64,000 nucleotides of DNA, taken from Tetrahymena thermophila SB210. Its lineage: Eukaryota > Ciliophora > Oligohymenophorea > Hymenostomatida > Tetrahymenidae. Shown here in pieces: positions 1-14,185 of this stretch (positions are counted from its first letter, which is position 1; every line of letters starts with the position of its first letter). The notes beneath the pieces were generated by a model, which saw only the letters and a list, made by a program, of their open reading frames with translations, ran no database searches and had not been told where the DNA came from. The DNA lies in the NCBI RefSeq assembly GCF_000189635.1, contig NW_002476422.1:124001-188000 (forward strand). The letters run 5' to 3'. Position numbers and translations under genes: made by a program.

Positions 1-966
1 ACCAAACCTCCTTCCTTACCACCAAAATTAATCATATCTAACATCAATATATGCTTATGGAATTCTTTAAAATTTAAGTTAGGATTAGCAAATAATATTA
101 TAAATAAATAAATAATTTAAATAATTATTGAAAAATAAAAACTTCTTAAACTTACTCTTTAATTTAGAATTAGCTTCAATATCAAAGACATTTGCTATTA
201 CACCTTAACCTAAAATATTGTGGTAGAGCTAAGAGCTTAATATACCAAAAGGAGAAGATATTGTTGTAATTTATTATCCTTGAGTAGGCATTTTGGTTGA
301 GTATGGGATATTCGTGTATGATAAGTACCTATTTAATTCTTTCAAATCCTTTTCGCTTTTGATTTTAAAAAATAGAACGGATGTATTTTTAACTATTCTT
401 TCATCGTATTAAATGTTAATCTTTGCTTGATTCTTATATGAAAATGATTTATTGCGAACCTCTTAGAAGAACTCCATAACTTCTTCATCTAAAACTATCT
501 TAAAAGGAGTAATTTAAATATACTCTTTTGGGTATTTTTCCAAGCTTAAATGGAACTAAGCATTCACATTTATGTTTGTCAGATCAAGAGCGTATTTCTT
601 TTCTAAAATAGCTCTCTCTTATTATTCCAAAAAGTTAAAGAAAATGAGTCCACTTGTCACGATAAAAGTATCTGTTGCTGATCTTACAATGAAGCAGCTT
701 TGGCTAGAATTATAAACATCTCTCTTTGTCGTATCAAATTCAACCTCCTTACCTATATTTTATTCATGCTTTTCCTTTTAAGAGTCTGGATTAGAGTCTA
801 TTTCTATTTTCTAATCTGATTTTTATTATTTTTTATCTAATTCTCTAATTTCTCTTGAAGGTGTCTACAAATAAAATGACATGTCATTCAAAATACGCTA
901 CTCAGTCGTCTAAACTAGCAAATAGCCACAAAACTTTTTAATCTCATCTATCTTCTAGTAATTCAT
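1..966 (-). CDS. TYSND1/DEG15-like peroxisomal processing protease, N-terminal part (cut by window edge)
   Basis: Spliced model: exon 966-156, intron 155-65 (GTAAGT to AAAG, 91 nt), exon 64-1 continuing outside the window. The intron is needed to reach the frame that reads the family motif. Visible features are the sequence SSPFGILSSQLYHNILGQG (about residues 235-255), followed after the intron by LMLDMINFGGKEGGL. These two blocks, in this order, match the SPFG...G.(I/L)(S/A)N and 'L..D.R.LPG.EGG' blocks of peroxisomal trypsin-like proteases (human TYSND1, plant DEG15), which trim targeting signals of imported enzymes. From memory of that family, the protease active site lies further toward the C-terminus, which is not in this window, so activity cannot be judged. 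Start chosen at the first Met giving MNYQKIDEIKKFC; the frame stays open upstream. A different serine-protease-like protein is possible. Confidence 0.6.
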
Positions 967-2345
967 TGTAGCTTTTATTAGATATTTTTTAATTCTCTGA
1001 CTATATTCCTTAAAAAAACTATTTAATATGCAAATATCTGTGTTACTTCTCCTTTATTTTTTTATATCTTTATCTAAATATTAACTAACTATGAGTATTT
1101 ATTTATTTGTTTGTTTGTTAATTAATAAAAAAATATTTGACTGATTTCTTATAATATTTATATTTGTTTTTTGATTTGTTGTTATATTGCTCCTAATTTT
1201 AAGATATATCACTATATGACGATTTTAGAGATTTAAAAGGAACAAAAATGCTATATTGATGAATGTATTTATTATTTATTAGTATTCCTTATTCTATTAA
1301 TATCAGAAATCCATTTAAGCTAAATAAATAAATAGAAAAAAAGAAAGAAAGAATCATATAGGATTCTTCATATTAGCATATGTATTTCATCGAAACATTC
1401 TAAATTGTATTAAAAGCTTAACTTAATTAATATGTAATAGCAAATATTAATGCCTCAGCATTTTATTTATAACAAAATTCTTTTTATCAAATCTAAGAAT
1501 TTTCTGTTTATATGAAAGGTATTCATTTAATTCTCTCGTTTTATTTAAAACTTAATTTTATAATATATATACATTTAATTTAAAGGTAAAAATATTTTTT
1601 ATTAATTTTCTTAACCTATTTTAATAAAAAAAGAATTTATATCAACTACAAATTCATTTTTTTAGGTATTAATAAAGCATATTTAAATATTTAAAAAAGG
1701 AACATAAATTAAAAAAATGATTTAGCTAGCACAAACGATAAGGATCAGATAAATTATTTTCTATTGCTTTTAAACTCAGTATTTTCCATGTTTGTATATA
1801 TAAAAACTAAAATAATAATATATCAAACAAAATATATATATTTATTCTATTTAAATTTTAAAAAATCTAATTCAAACAACTAATATTAATTATTATTTAT
1901 ATTGATGACTTTTTTTATTTTAATAAAAAATAAAATTTTAGCTTATTTCATTAATGAAATGTATATTCAACTTACCAAAGCCATACATATGGTGCAAATG
2001 CATGCCATTTATCAATATGGTAATATATGCCACTTTTTTTAAAAGCTGCCCCACAAAAGCAATTTAATGGCTTATTGAACTCTTAATTTTTATATACTTA
2101 TTCAGAATAATATTAAGAGTTAATATTTCTCAAATTTATTTTATGGTTTAAATCTAATTAATCATATTCTTTAGGACTTTAAAATATAATATTATTTCTA
2201 TTAAGATAATTATCTATATTAGCTTACAAATTAACTGCTCTGATTTAAATTAATTTTGACTAATTTTATGTTTTATTTTTTTTTGCTTTGTTTTTCAGTT
2301 TAATTCCTTTTTTGTCTTAATTTTATATTTCATTGTTTATAAAAG
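967..2345. other. Intergenic, AT-rich
   Basis: No frame with convincing composition is seen on either strand. It is mostly A/T tracts with short TAAA/AAAG-type simple repeats near 1320-1350. It would hold the promoter of the minus-strand protease gene. Confidence 0.5.
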
Positions 2346-4790
2346 ATGTTTAAATATTTTGATAAATCTATTCTTTATTTATATTACTTGTGTCACATTC
2401 AATTATGCATTCATTTTAAAGTCCTCCTATAGGATTAGAATTTATATATTAATTTGTTTCTTGATATTGCTAAGAAATCAGCAAACTTTATTAATTTGTA
2501 AGATTATTATTTTAATCAAATAAAATTGCATCATGATTTTCCAATTTTTAAAATTGCTAAGCTTGTAAACTTTATTAATTTTAGTTGCGTTATGAATTAT
2601 AACTATAATTAAAATTTTAAGAAATACAATTATTTTGGTACTTTTAACTATGTTAGTTAATATTTTGTGGTTATTAAATATAAGCATTATTTGTATTAAC
2701 TTCTGTTTAGATTAGTTTATATTGCTCTTCTTAATCATCTAATTCATAGGAACGATTTAAACCTTTTTCTGAGCATTAACTTTAAAAATTATCATATTGC
2801 TACTTTTTATTTTTTTCTAATTCATTAAATTACTGGTACTTATATTTTTACTCAAAATTTTAATCAATTTGATTCTCAAATTCATATTGATAATTTTGTT
2901 GATTTTATTCCATTTAGTTATTGTAAATATGTTAGCTTTATTATTTTTAACAATTATTATTTAAATTAGTTTTTTATAATTCTTAATGTTAAGTGTTAAA
3001 ATGACCTTTAAATTAGTTTATATTTTAAATTTATCGCTGTCCATTATTTTAAAATTCAAATTAGTTAGGAAATAGATTATTTTTTTGATTTTATTCATAA
3101 CTAGTTTGGTTAATGTAAATGTGTAAGCTTGATTAGTTTTAGTAATTATTGTTTAAATTAATTTCTTATGATTTTTTATGTTAAATGTTAACATAATCTT
3201 AAAATTATTTTGTATTATAAATTTATTACTATCCATTATTTTAAAATTCAAATTAGTTAAGTGATTGATAATTTTGTAGATTTTATTCTCTTTAGTAATT
3301 TTAAATATGTTAGCTTTATTATGTTTAATTGTTATTATTTTGATAAATCTATTCTTGATTTATATTACTTGTGTCAAATAAAATTGCATCATGATTTTCC
3401 AATTTTTAAAATTGCTAAGCTTGTAAACTTTTTTAATTTTAGTTGCGTTATGAATTATAACTATAATTAAAATTTTAAGAAATACAATTATTTTGGTAAT
3501 TTTAACTATGTTAGTTAATATTTTGTGGTTATTAAATATAAGCATTATTTGTATTAACTTCTGTTTAGATTAGATTATATTGCTCTTCTTAATCATCTAA
3601 TTCATAGGAACGATTTAAACCTTTTTCTGAGCATTAACTTTAAAAATTATCATATTGTTACTTTTGATTTTTTTCTAATTCATTAAATTACTGGTACTTA
3701 TATTTTTACTCAAAATTTTAATCAATTTGATTCTCAAATTCATATTGATAATTTTGTTGATTTTATTCCATTTAGTTATTGTAAATATGTTAGCTTTATT
3801 ATTTTTAACAATTATTATTTAAATTAGTATTTTATGATTCTTAATGTTAAGTGTTAAAATGGCCTTTAAATTAGTTTATATTTTAAATTTATCGCTGTCC
3901 ATTATTTTAAAATTCAAATTAGTTAGGAAATAGATTATTTTTTTGATTTTATTTTTAACTAGTTTGGTTATTGTAAATGTGTAAGCTTGATTAGTTTTAG
4001 TAATTATTGTTTAAATTAATTTCTTATGATTTTTTATGTTAAATGTCAACATAATCTTAAAATTATTTTGTATTTTAAAATTATTACTATCCATTATTTT
4101 AAAATTCAAATTAGTTAAGTGATTGATAATTTTGTAGATTTTATTCTCTTTAGTAATTTTAAATATGTTAGCTTTATTATGTTTAATTGTTATTATTTAA
4201 ATTTTTATCTAGTGATTTTTAATGTTAAATGCTAACATAATCTTAAAATTAAAATTATAGCTGTCCATTATTTTAATATTCAAATTAGTTATTTAATTGA
4301 TTATTTCGTTGATTTTATATCTCTCTACTTTAGTTATTGTTATAATATAAGTAATTTTAACAATTAGTTTGTTATTATAATTATTAATTGGATTTTAAGA
4401 AATTGTTACTATTAAATTTGCTTTATTAATTAAGTTGCTATTATTTATTTAGAAGTGGACTTATTTATTTTTAATTGTGACAATGAAATGTCCTATCATC
4501 AACTCTTTTTTCGTAATTACCTATTTTAACATTACAATAGTAATCCTCTATGTGTTAATCTTAATAGTATTAATTTATTTAAGGTTTCTAATCATCTTCA
4601 GTATTTTATATTGAACTAATTTACTCTCCATCGTTATTTAGATTTGTATTACTATTTTAATAATCTTAATAATTATTTTCCTCTTTTATAAAATCTTATT
4701 CCATATTTTTCTTTAAACCAACAAAAAGTAAACGATTATCTGACATTTTAGCAAATTTTAATTTATTATAATTTTAGTCTAATATAATGA
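2346..4790 (+). CDS. Long open frame of tandem repeats, doubtful gene
   Basis: With TAA/TAG read as Gln, the plus strand is open from ATG 2346 (MFKYFDKSILYLYYLC) to TGA 4788-4790, 814 residues. The frame is built from an 858-bp duplication and smaller 192- and 174-bp units, all multiples of three, so the repeats keep the frame. The product is rich in F, Y, I, N and L with recurring blocks such as IDNFVDFI and VHYFKIQIS, and belongs to no family I recognise. Against a gene: base composition is poorer in G+C than the neighbours, differences between the two large copies mostly change amino acids, and much of the opposite strand is open in the mirrored register. It could be a young or decaying gene, or non-coding satellite that happens to lack TGA. 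Confidence 0.35.
2519..4234. repeat. Two direct 858-bp repeats with internal 192-bp subrepeats
   Basis: Unit A (about 2519-3376) and unit B (about 3377-4234) are nearly identical with scattered substitutions. A shared 'ccattattttaaaattc' element sits at about 3041, 3233, 3899, 4091 and 4265, which gives spacings of 192, 666, 192 and 174 bp. The array is therefore a duplication of an already repeated segment. Confidence 0.8.
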
Positions 4791-6366
4791 TATTTTAGAT
4801 CTTTTTATACTCCTTTTATTATTAATAAAAATGTATTTAGCTATATTATTAATCTTTTTATTAAATAAATTACAATTTAATTAAAAAATCTTTATTTCCT
4901 TCTTCTTAGTTTTTTAAATATTTTTGATATACTTACTTTATTTCAAAGTAAAATGTACCTCATAAATTCAAAGGAAATAATTAATATTTTTACATTATAT
5001 TAAATATTATTTTTCAGTTTTTACCTTTTTAATAATTAAAATGATTCAAATATTTATTTCATTTAAAAGAAACTGATAAGTAAATAAAATGCCTTCTTAA
5101 AATACCAAGATAAAAGTTATTTAGAATATTATTCTTTTGCTTGATTAATTATGTTGTTAACAAATTCTAATATGTCTATTTAAATAAAAGAAAAGGTGAA
5201 TTTATATTTAAATAATTATTTTAACTCCCTTAAAAAGTTTAAATATTCATATTATTTATTAAATACATTTAACAATTTTACAAAATTTTATAATTTGAAT
5301 ATTCATTTATGAATAGCTAACATATATTCAATATAATTTATATAAATACATAAAATCAAAAATTACAAGATATTTAAATTGTTTATTATAATAAAAAATA
5401 GATAATAAAAGATTGAATATTTTATCTTGCGGATTATGGCATTGATATATGTTTACTAAATATTTCATAACCTAAAATAGTAAATCTTTTAGATAAGAAA
5501 CTAAATAATTCTAATTATCAAAAACAGTATTATTTAAAGTTATATTATGTATAGCTATTAAAATATTAAATATAAAACAATACAAAAATATTTTTTTTAA
5601 TTATCATATGAGGTCTACTTCTTAATTTGCTAAACCACTTTGAAATCTTTATTCCAAACTTATAATAGTTATTCGTTTTTAAAAAAATATTAATCTTAGA
5701 TACACTGGTGGATATTAATAATAATTAATCATTATTTTATTCTAATTAAATTATATTTTTTTATTAAAATACAATATTAAAAATGACACCAAACTATATT
5801 AATTCGCCAGTTAAAATACCCAAAAAAATGTTCAAAAACCTATAAATAATTTCTTTTAATGCTTTTTGTTTTTGATTTGTTAATACAAAACAAATATCTT
5901 TTCTCTCCACTTAAAATTAAGTTATTAACGAAAAAAAAACATATCAAATGTATATTTTTGATATTGAGAGAATTTGAAAATTTATCAAAAGAATAGGCGT
6001 TTATAATTCCTTTTTGATATTCTATTTAAATCATCAAAAAAGTTTTTCTATATTAAATACATATTCAAAGATACAAAGTAGTTACTAGCTCTTTATCATT
6101 GAAAGTCGATTTTATTCTTTAAGAAGTCAATGTTAAAATTAACAATCAAAAAAGCAAGAAATAAACTATGAAAATCAAATGATTTAGTCTAACAAATCAT
6201 CGATTTGTTGGCAAATAAAAAAATTTATTTCAAAGAAATTTGTAAATTGATAATTAAAAATTAGAAAAGTAAGCAGATTGATTTGAATATAAAGGAAAGG
6301 ACAAGCATATATTATTAACAAACAATTAATTAATTTGCATACATAATATATTCTTAGTGAAGTCAA
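4791..6366. other. Intergenic, AT-rich
   Basis: No gene seen. Long A/T stretches; the last part should contain the promoter and 5' leader of the large plus-strand gene starting at 6367. Confidence 0.5.
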
Positions 6367-9300
6367 ATGAATCAATATAATGGAAGACTTTAATCAATAT
6401 AAGAGTCTGATTAGGAATACTAGGACCATCAAAGCGTATAAAATAGGTTAAGTATCAGTAATTAATGCTCTTACAATTTTGAGAACTCTTCAATTAGCAA
6501 AATTCTAATGAGCAAGAATTTAAATAGTATTCAGTTACCGTCTTCTTTGTATTTGAAAAACTAATAGCAAGACAATCAAGCTCTTTACAAATATAATAGT
6601 AAGCCTTAATTGCAATAGTCATAAGCAGTTATTGCTTCTTAGCATTAGATTACACCGTATCTTCAAACTTAGTCTTAAAAATACACACTGCCAAATACTA
6701 TTGAAGATCTTTTAACAGTCTAAAATGGAGGTACCTCTAAACATTTTTTTGATGAGAATTCTATAGATTTGAGCTTTATTAATTTTCTCAACAAAGATGA
6801 CCATTAGAATGCTCAATAAATATCTTCTAATATTAGCAAGGCTGCTTATACTAATAGGTAACTACCAAACTATGCTTCTGTTTTTTAAAGCAACGGCTAA
6901 TTAAGTAGCATCTAGAATTTGAATACTAGCAATAACTTAACATAGTACCCATCAGCTATTTTAGGCTCAGGAGGAGTTAAAGCAAGTCAGCAAGTATAAG
7001 AGAAATACTAGCAAGGACTTTAAAACATTAATGACTTAGTTTAACTTTTGACAAGTCCTTCCTATACACCGGATAGAGTTGCTTAGACTAAGCAATAAGA
7101 AAACACTATTGTTAGTTAAAACAATCAAAATTCATAACCAAAACCAATAAGTTAACAATATGATGAGATTATGCTTAAATACCAAAGTGTTTTATAAAAT
7201 AGCTAGAGTGATAAGATTAATGAAAATTATTAAGATAATTAGCGTTCACCTTTCAATAACTAAAATGAATCTATTAAAATAAATGATGTTAGTGAGTGTT
7301 TGTACCCAATTTCAGATAGCTACTCAAATAGCAATATAGGGCCTTTCAATCCACAGCAAGATCCAAATAATCTTGGATAAAAAGCTAATCACAGAAGATT
7401 GAGCTCTTTAGATTATTAATAGGGTAGCAACGAAAACAACTAGAATAGAATAGTTGACAGAAAACGCTTGAGTCCATCCTCTAGATAATTTACATTTGAA
7501 TAAAATAATGATATGAGAAGTAGCAGTTTATCTTTAAATAGATTCAATAATTAATCAATCAATACAAATTAAATCAATGAAAATTAGATATTTTCAAATA
7601 ATTAATAGTTAAATGCAAATTCACTTAATAGTAATAATAATAATAACGTTAACTCATAAATAGCACAAAACAGTAATAATTATTATGAAGAAGCTACAAA
7701 AAAAGCTCAAAATCAAAAGCAATAACAATAACAATAAAATCCTCTTAATTCTGTTAATTTAAATGATGTATAATAAAATTATGTAAATAGTTATTAGAAT
7801 TAAATAGCCTAACAAGGAACAACAAACACAAATAGCAATATGCCTTATATGAGCTAGAATTAATCTGTAAATAATAAAATTGATTATTCTAATTCTTAAG
7901 CTGTATAAGGTAACGCTGCTCCTTCTCTTAAATCTCAATAATATGAGCAAATATTGTAAAAATATTTGCCTAAGGGATATGCAACATAAAATTCTACTTA
8001 GTAAAATATTTATAGTTCCTAAAATAGCTAGAATAATTCAGCTTCAAGCAGTATGATTGCTAATGGAGGAATGAATAATGATGCCAAGGGCTTAAGAGAT
8101 AGAAGCAATTCTATAAATAAGCTTGCCACTGCTAGAGAGTTATTAGAGAATTTCTCTGCAACTAAGAAGAATAACAGTAATTAAAATTCGCCCTAACCTC
8201 GACAACCTCTTGGAATAATTTAAAACAACCTTGCCAACAGCTTAGCTTCAGAAAAGTTTAATACTTTAAGCAGTGCATAGAAAATGAAAGAGAGTAATTT
8301 CTTTTTATAAAACAACACCTTGAAGGAGAGCAATGTATTTTAATAAAACCAAATGAAAGATAGTAATGGGTTTTAAAATTTGTAATAATTTAAAGATTCA
8401 AAAGGATTTCAAAACTAATCAAACTATTAAAATACATATAATAGCAAGAGTTTAACACTGACTTAATAGTAGATGACACAATAAAATACCTTGCAAGATG
8501 ATGTTAGTGGAATTCCATTGTATAAGCCACTGTACAACACAACTTTGACAAATGAAATTAATCCTTTACATAATTAAAATTACAACAATATTATCTCGAA
8601 CTTACCAGATTTAAAAGTTCAACCCTATTTCTAAAACTAACAAATTTCAGTAAATGAAAACATTTCATAACTTCAAAATAAAAGAGCTTCATTTGATTAC
8701 AAATAACCTATTTCATAGTCACAATAACCTCAAACTAATTAAGGAGTATAGAAAACTACAAGCGATTACACTAATTAAGCAAAGTATAACTTATAATATT
8801 CGGTCTCCCCATTTATTGTCTAAGATGCTAACAAAAATAATTAAATTGAGTAAAATAATCTATAAACATAGATCTCATACAATAAAAATATAGATAATAT
8901 CTCTGCTACTCCTATTTTAAATGCATAAGAATAATTTGTTCGTACTAATAACCATATGAAATCTGTTAATGAAGTTTTACCCCAACAAATTACTTTACCT
9001 AATAACAGTAATCAAGTGACTAGAAGATAAAGTATTTAAAGTGAGAGCAGGTTTACAAGTTAATAGTATGACCTAAGTTCTTAAAGAAAAAATAGTATTG
9101 ATAAACCAGTTATTTTGGATGCTAAGTCTTTACTTTTATAAAAAGAATAAGAGATAAAAATGCAAACTACTTAGCAATAAAATGGTTTTTATAATTTGTA
9201 ATCGCAATAACAGCAACCACTTTAATAATTATCTCAATAACCATATTAGTAATAAACAGTATAGCCATTATTATAATAGCCTCTTCTTTAGCCTATTTAA

Positions 9301-12300
9301 TAATAGCAGCAATATGTATAGCAGTCATAATATTCATAATCGTTTTATAACTAATAGTAGCAATAGTCTTTGTAAAGCTAACCAAATAGTTCAATTTAAT
9401 AACAACCAAATTTACTATCAGCTTTACCTTAGCCCTAGGTTTAATATAATTAATAACTCTAATAGCAGAACTAGCCATTTACTAATCAAAATTAACTTCT
9501 AATACAACCATAGAATCTCTAACAATAATAACCTTAAGTTTTCTAATAATAATAAATGATACAATAATAAGGAATTTCTGTTTAGCAAAATAACCCTTAA
9601 GCTTTTTATTAACAATAAATATTATAACCATAAGGAGTTATACAGCAATAATAAGCGGTACCTCATTCTATGTATTAAGATAATTAATACTAAAATTATT
9701 AAACCATAAATTAACAAAACTAACCTTAACATTCACATTAACCTTTTGATGCAAAACTAACTCATGTAGATTATGTTTTTAATACATAACAAAGCTCTTA
9801 AAAACCAACATAATATTAACGTAGCAATTCTTTTTAGAGTCAGTAGTAAAGTAGTGCAACTTAATCCAATAAATTCTAAAGCTAGCCTTTTGATAAACTA
9901 ACCATTAATACTTAGTTCAATAAGGAAATAGTAATTCCAAGCACTATTTCACCAATCAGCACTCCTACTAACGGAAGAAATAAACAAAATAATGTTGATA
10001 AAGAGTTTGAACTGGAATTCAAGGATTTTGTTCTTGATTTACAAACTTAGTAACAAACCCATTAAGATCAAGGAGAAAAGAGAACCCTTAAACCTTCTCA
10101 TTCACAGCCATTCCTCACTAACGCTTTCTTTTCTGCTTAAAAAGAATAAGTTTCTAACAATCTAAATAACAACGATTACATGGTAAAGTCTCAATAAAAA
10201 CCTAAAAGAAAAATATTTGAGGAGCATTTTAAAAATCAAAATAATCACAAGACTCTAAAGATGAATGGTCAAATGCTTAAAAATGTTTTGGGGCTTACTA
10301 AAGCTTAAAATAGGAATAGTAATAATTTAAGCGATAATTAATATAGTTTAAGAGCCAATACAGAGAATAATCTTAGTGGAAACACTTAAGAAGCCTAGTA
10401 TGCTAAAGATATGGCTTCAAATAATAACCCTAATATAAATTTCAGTAGATAAACAATGCATAATATTCTCAATCCTTATAGATAACCAAGCTAAACAAGT
10501 TATCTTCCACCAAAACCTAAATACATAGTCCCACCAAAAGAAGAATCTCCAATAAAGAACTATTATAATAATGCTTCAATTCAAAATTAAAATTAAGAGC
10601 CAGAAAAATTAAGAACATCTTAAAATTTGGACTCAAAAGATCAATATAGTAGTAGTAAAATGCAAGAATTTAACATATTTAGTAACAAATAATCAATAGC
10701 AACAACCTCTGCTTTTAGATTTACTAATAAAAATGAAGGAACGAACTATAGACCATCAGAGACTCCAAACTAATTTGATAAGTCTTATCAAACTGGAACT
10801 CTTTAGACTTCATTTAAATAAAAAGAAGAAGCCAAAGATATGATCAGGACAATAAAAAGTGATGAATAGTTAGAAGAAAATGTCAAAAGAGCACAATTCT
10901 CTAGGAGTAAAAGTACAGCTAAAATATTTGCAAATTAAAATGAAGACAATAAAAATGTCTCATAAGGTGTGCAAATAACGTTCTAAAATCCGTTGGCTGC
11001 TTAAAATTCTAATAATGCAGTTGATATTGATAGAAATTCTGAATTTAAAAAATAGAGTGCAGCTAGCATTTATAAACCTCAACAAACATAATATAATTTT
11101 ATGTACCCATAGATTACTGATAAGGATAGAAAAATGTTATAAATGGCTGAGTAAAAAATGTAGAATTAAAATCAGGATTAATCTGTTTTAGGTATCCCAA
11201 TTTTATGTATAAATTGTGATAATTACTATGAATAAAAAGAAATCGAGAATCATATCTGTATTCCTAAAGAATCAAATTAACCTAAATAAGAAGTGAAATA
11301 AGAATTAGCTAATCCATATTCTTAAAAAAGCACTCCCGAACAGTAATTCTCAGTAGAAAATAGCCTAGTTAATGATAAAATAAAGGTAATTTATGATAAA
11401 ATAAGTGAGCAACCATAATCTAATGAATAGGATTAAATAAAATAACTAATTGAGCGTATTCTTAAATTAAATTTAAATTCAGAAGGTCTAACAAAAGAGT
11501 GCCGCACATTATCTCATCTAAATAAAACCGTAGAAAATATAAAATCAAGAGCTGGTCTCTCACTATTAATTCTTTCTTAGAGAGCAGAAGTGTTGCTTAA
11601 AGATAAAATTGATATTTATAGAAGAAAAGAAGGATTGAGTAAAAATTAGAACGCTAGTAACGTATTTAATATTAACCATATAAATCAAATGAATGTATTA
11701 GAATTTAATAAATCAAGCTATAGCTCCTCTAGAGCTAATGCTTTTGTTAGTAACTAAAATATAGAAAGCTAAAAGGCAAACAAAAATGAAGAGCTGCCCA
11801 CTGAATATGATGTTACAGAAATAAATTTCACTTAAAACAATAAAACAGACAGAATAGAAAGTAACAGAAATACTGCAAATAATAATTACGAAAAAGTGAA
11901 TAGCGCAAACGCTGTACCAACTAACAATTCACCACGAATTAGTTTAAATATCAATTAAAATTAAGTAAGCATATAAAAAAATAGAATCTTTTCTCCACCT
12001 GTGACAAAGATTTTTAACCACAGCATAAACAGCAATTTTGGGGAACCTTAAAATAAAATTTAAAATTATAATGAGAAAATAGAAATAGAATCTACCACAA
12101 ACTATTCAAAGAAGAAACAAGGTATTAATAGTAACTAAAATGATGATGCTTAAAGCTAATATAATTCTTCTCAAATGAGCATCGAAAGCAAAGATTTGCT
12201 AAAAAAATACTAGTAGTCATCTAGCTTAATTAAATTTAATGAATCTAGTGTGTAGAGCTAGTAAAAGAGATAATTTTATAATATAGCCCTTAATCTTAAG

Positions 12301-12435
12301 CTCAAGTTACCAGCTAATCACCCTGCTAGAGATTGCGTTATATCAGAAATGTTTACATAAGCAGAAAAATAAAATGTACCTGAAAATAATTATCAAAAAT
12401 ATATAGAAAACTACTTCAAATAGTTTAAAAATTGA
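6367..12435 (+). CDS. Very large N/Q/S-rich protein with a Cys2-His-Cys zinc finger
   Basis: A single uninterrupted frame of 2,022 codons plus TGA. An in-frame TGA lies just upstream of ATG 6367, so this is the first possible Met. Almost all the protein is low-complexity Asn/Gln/Ser, with Gln mostly from TAA/TAG. Two ordered-looking parts are visible. The first is a finger at residues 1614-1631 with Cys1614-x2-Cys1617-x11-His1629-x-Cys1631 (sequence CINCDNYYEQKEIENHIC), a compact zinc-binding pattern of C2HC type. The second is a charged helical, probably coiled-coil stretch at about 1688-1760. A second conserved-looking patch, LKLKLPANHPARDC, lies near the C-terminus. Function is unknown; such proteins in ciliates are often scaffolds or ciliary/cortical components, but that is only a guess. 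No introns are needed, which is notable for this length. Confidence 0.85.
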
Positions 12436-14185
12436 GTAAGTAATCTATTTTATCTTTTATTCGAAAGATCAATTATCAGATAATGAACTATTACTATTAA
12501 CTAATTAATTAACTTTATTTACTTTTATTAAATTCAAAATCGGTTGTTAGTTTATTTTTTATCATAATATATTTAGTTTTATCAACCTTTCTTTAAAAAT
12601 AAATGTTTAAATCTTTCTTTTATCTAAAATTTTATTGTGAAAAGATTCTTCATATTGCTTTCATATTTGTTTATTAATGTAATAAACTACTACCTTTATT
12701 TAATTTAAAATGCATTTTTATTTTTTAATTGAAATATTTTCTCTGGTTTATTTTTAGAAGTAATATCTTAAAAATAATTAATTTGATAAATTCCACAGAT
12801 TTATCTTCAGCAAGTTGAGATAGGAAATACAGCTGTTGCTCATATTAAAAGATCTTTTATTTTAATTAAATTATAAGCAGATATTTGTCTTTATAAATTT
12901 GTAAATTAATAATAAAAAAAGGTTCCTGCAATTATTGTAATAAATGTAAATTAACTTAAATTTAGAAATGAAAAATCTTATGTTTATGGTAATAGATAAA
13001 GTAAAAGGCTTGCTCTAACAAATATAAAATTCTGTAAACATAAATAAAGTTTTAAATTATTTTCAAGTAAGTATTTATCATTGTAAATATTGGTAAAATT
13101 CATATTAACATTTCTAAATAATAAGATTTTGGGAACATTTTAATTATTATTTATATCTCTTTTAAAGCAATAAATATCTAATTATATTATAAGCTAAAAT
13201 TTCTAATCTTTTTTAGTATATTTGGTATTTGTTTTTAAGTTTTATAATGTATATTTCAAGTAAAAATAAAATATTGAGGTAAAAAAAGAAGGTGAAAAAA
13301 TATTGTTTCAGTTAGATTTTATTTACAGCTGTTTTTTGATAACAAAGATTGAATAAAGGATCAATTTTATATACTAAAAAAATAATATAAACAAAATTTA
13401 ATTTAAACATTAAACATTAATAAATTCTTAATTAAATTTCATTTTAAAATTATGCCAGTAATTAGACAAATATTTTCTTAATCAAAAATAATTAAGAGGG
13501 ATTATACATACCAATAAATACTATTGAATTTTATAAAATCTCTTGATAAAAATCATAACATGAAAGTATCTTAAATTTTTTTATCAATAAATTCTAATCC
13601 TTCATTTTCTTAATGTATTTTGTGATGAAAAAATTCTTCATTTAAATATAAAAATGAATAATATACTCAAAATATTATTAGAAGAAAAACAATATTGATG
13701 TTTATTATGAAAATTAAATAAGCTGTTATATTGTTAGATTAACTATTTAAATATACTTTGAACTGAAATTAGTATATCTCAATACAATTTTTGTAAAAAA
13801 AAAAAGAACAATATCAAACACTTACAAAGTTTCTTTAGATAAGAAAAAAATTGACTTTTACTTCAAACGAATAAATCAATGGTGAGTAGTAAATTATGAT
13901 AAATAAAAACTGGATGTATAAGAATAATTCTCTGTAAAATTAATCAGCCTTTAAGAAAGAATAAATTTTTAATTGATTAATTTATGATATCCAAATAACT
14001 TTATGCAACATTAAAAGCATACATACAACATATAATTAATTTTTTTAATTAAAAAGTAATAAAAACAAAATTTAGTGAAAAATATAAAAAATAAATACAT
14101 ATTATTCGAAATAAGTTGGAAAAACATTTTAAATTGTCAAAAATATCTTACTGATCTCAAAAATATTATAAAATCATTCAAAGAA
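12436..14185. other. Intergenic, AT-rich
   Basis: No coding frame or RNA gene is evident. It separates two plus-strand genes and should contain the terminator region of the first and the promoter of the second. Confidence 0.5.

Noticed and set aside
2478-4000. Minus-strand K/N/I-rich frames as a gene
   Set aside because: Mirror register of the plus-strand repeat frame; shorter, with no start context or splice signals.
9182-9502. Plus-strand 106-codon Asn/Ser-rich frame
   Set aside because: Lies inside the 6367-12435 gene in another frame.
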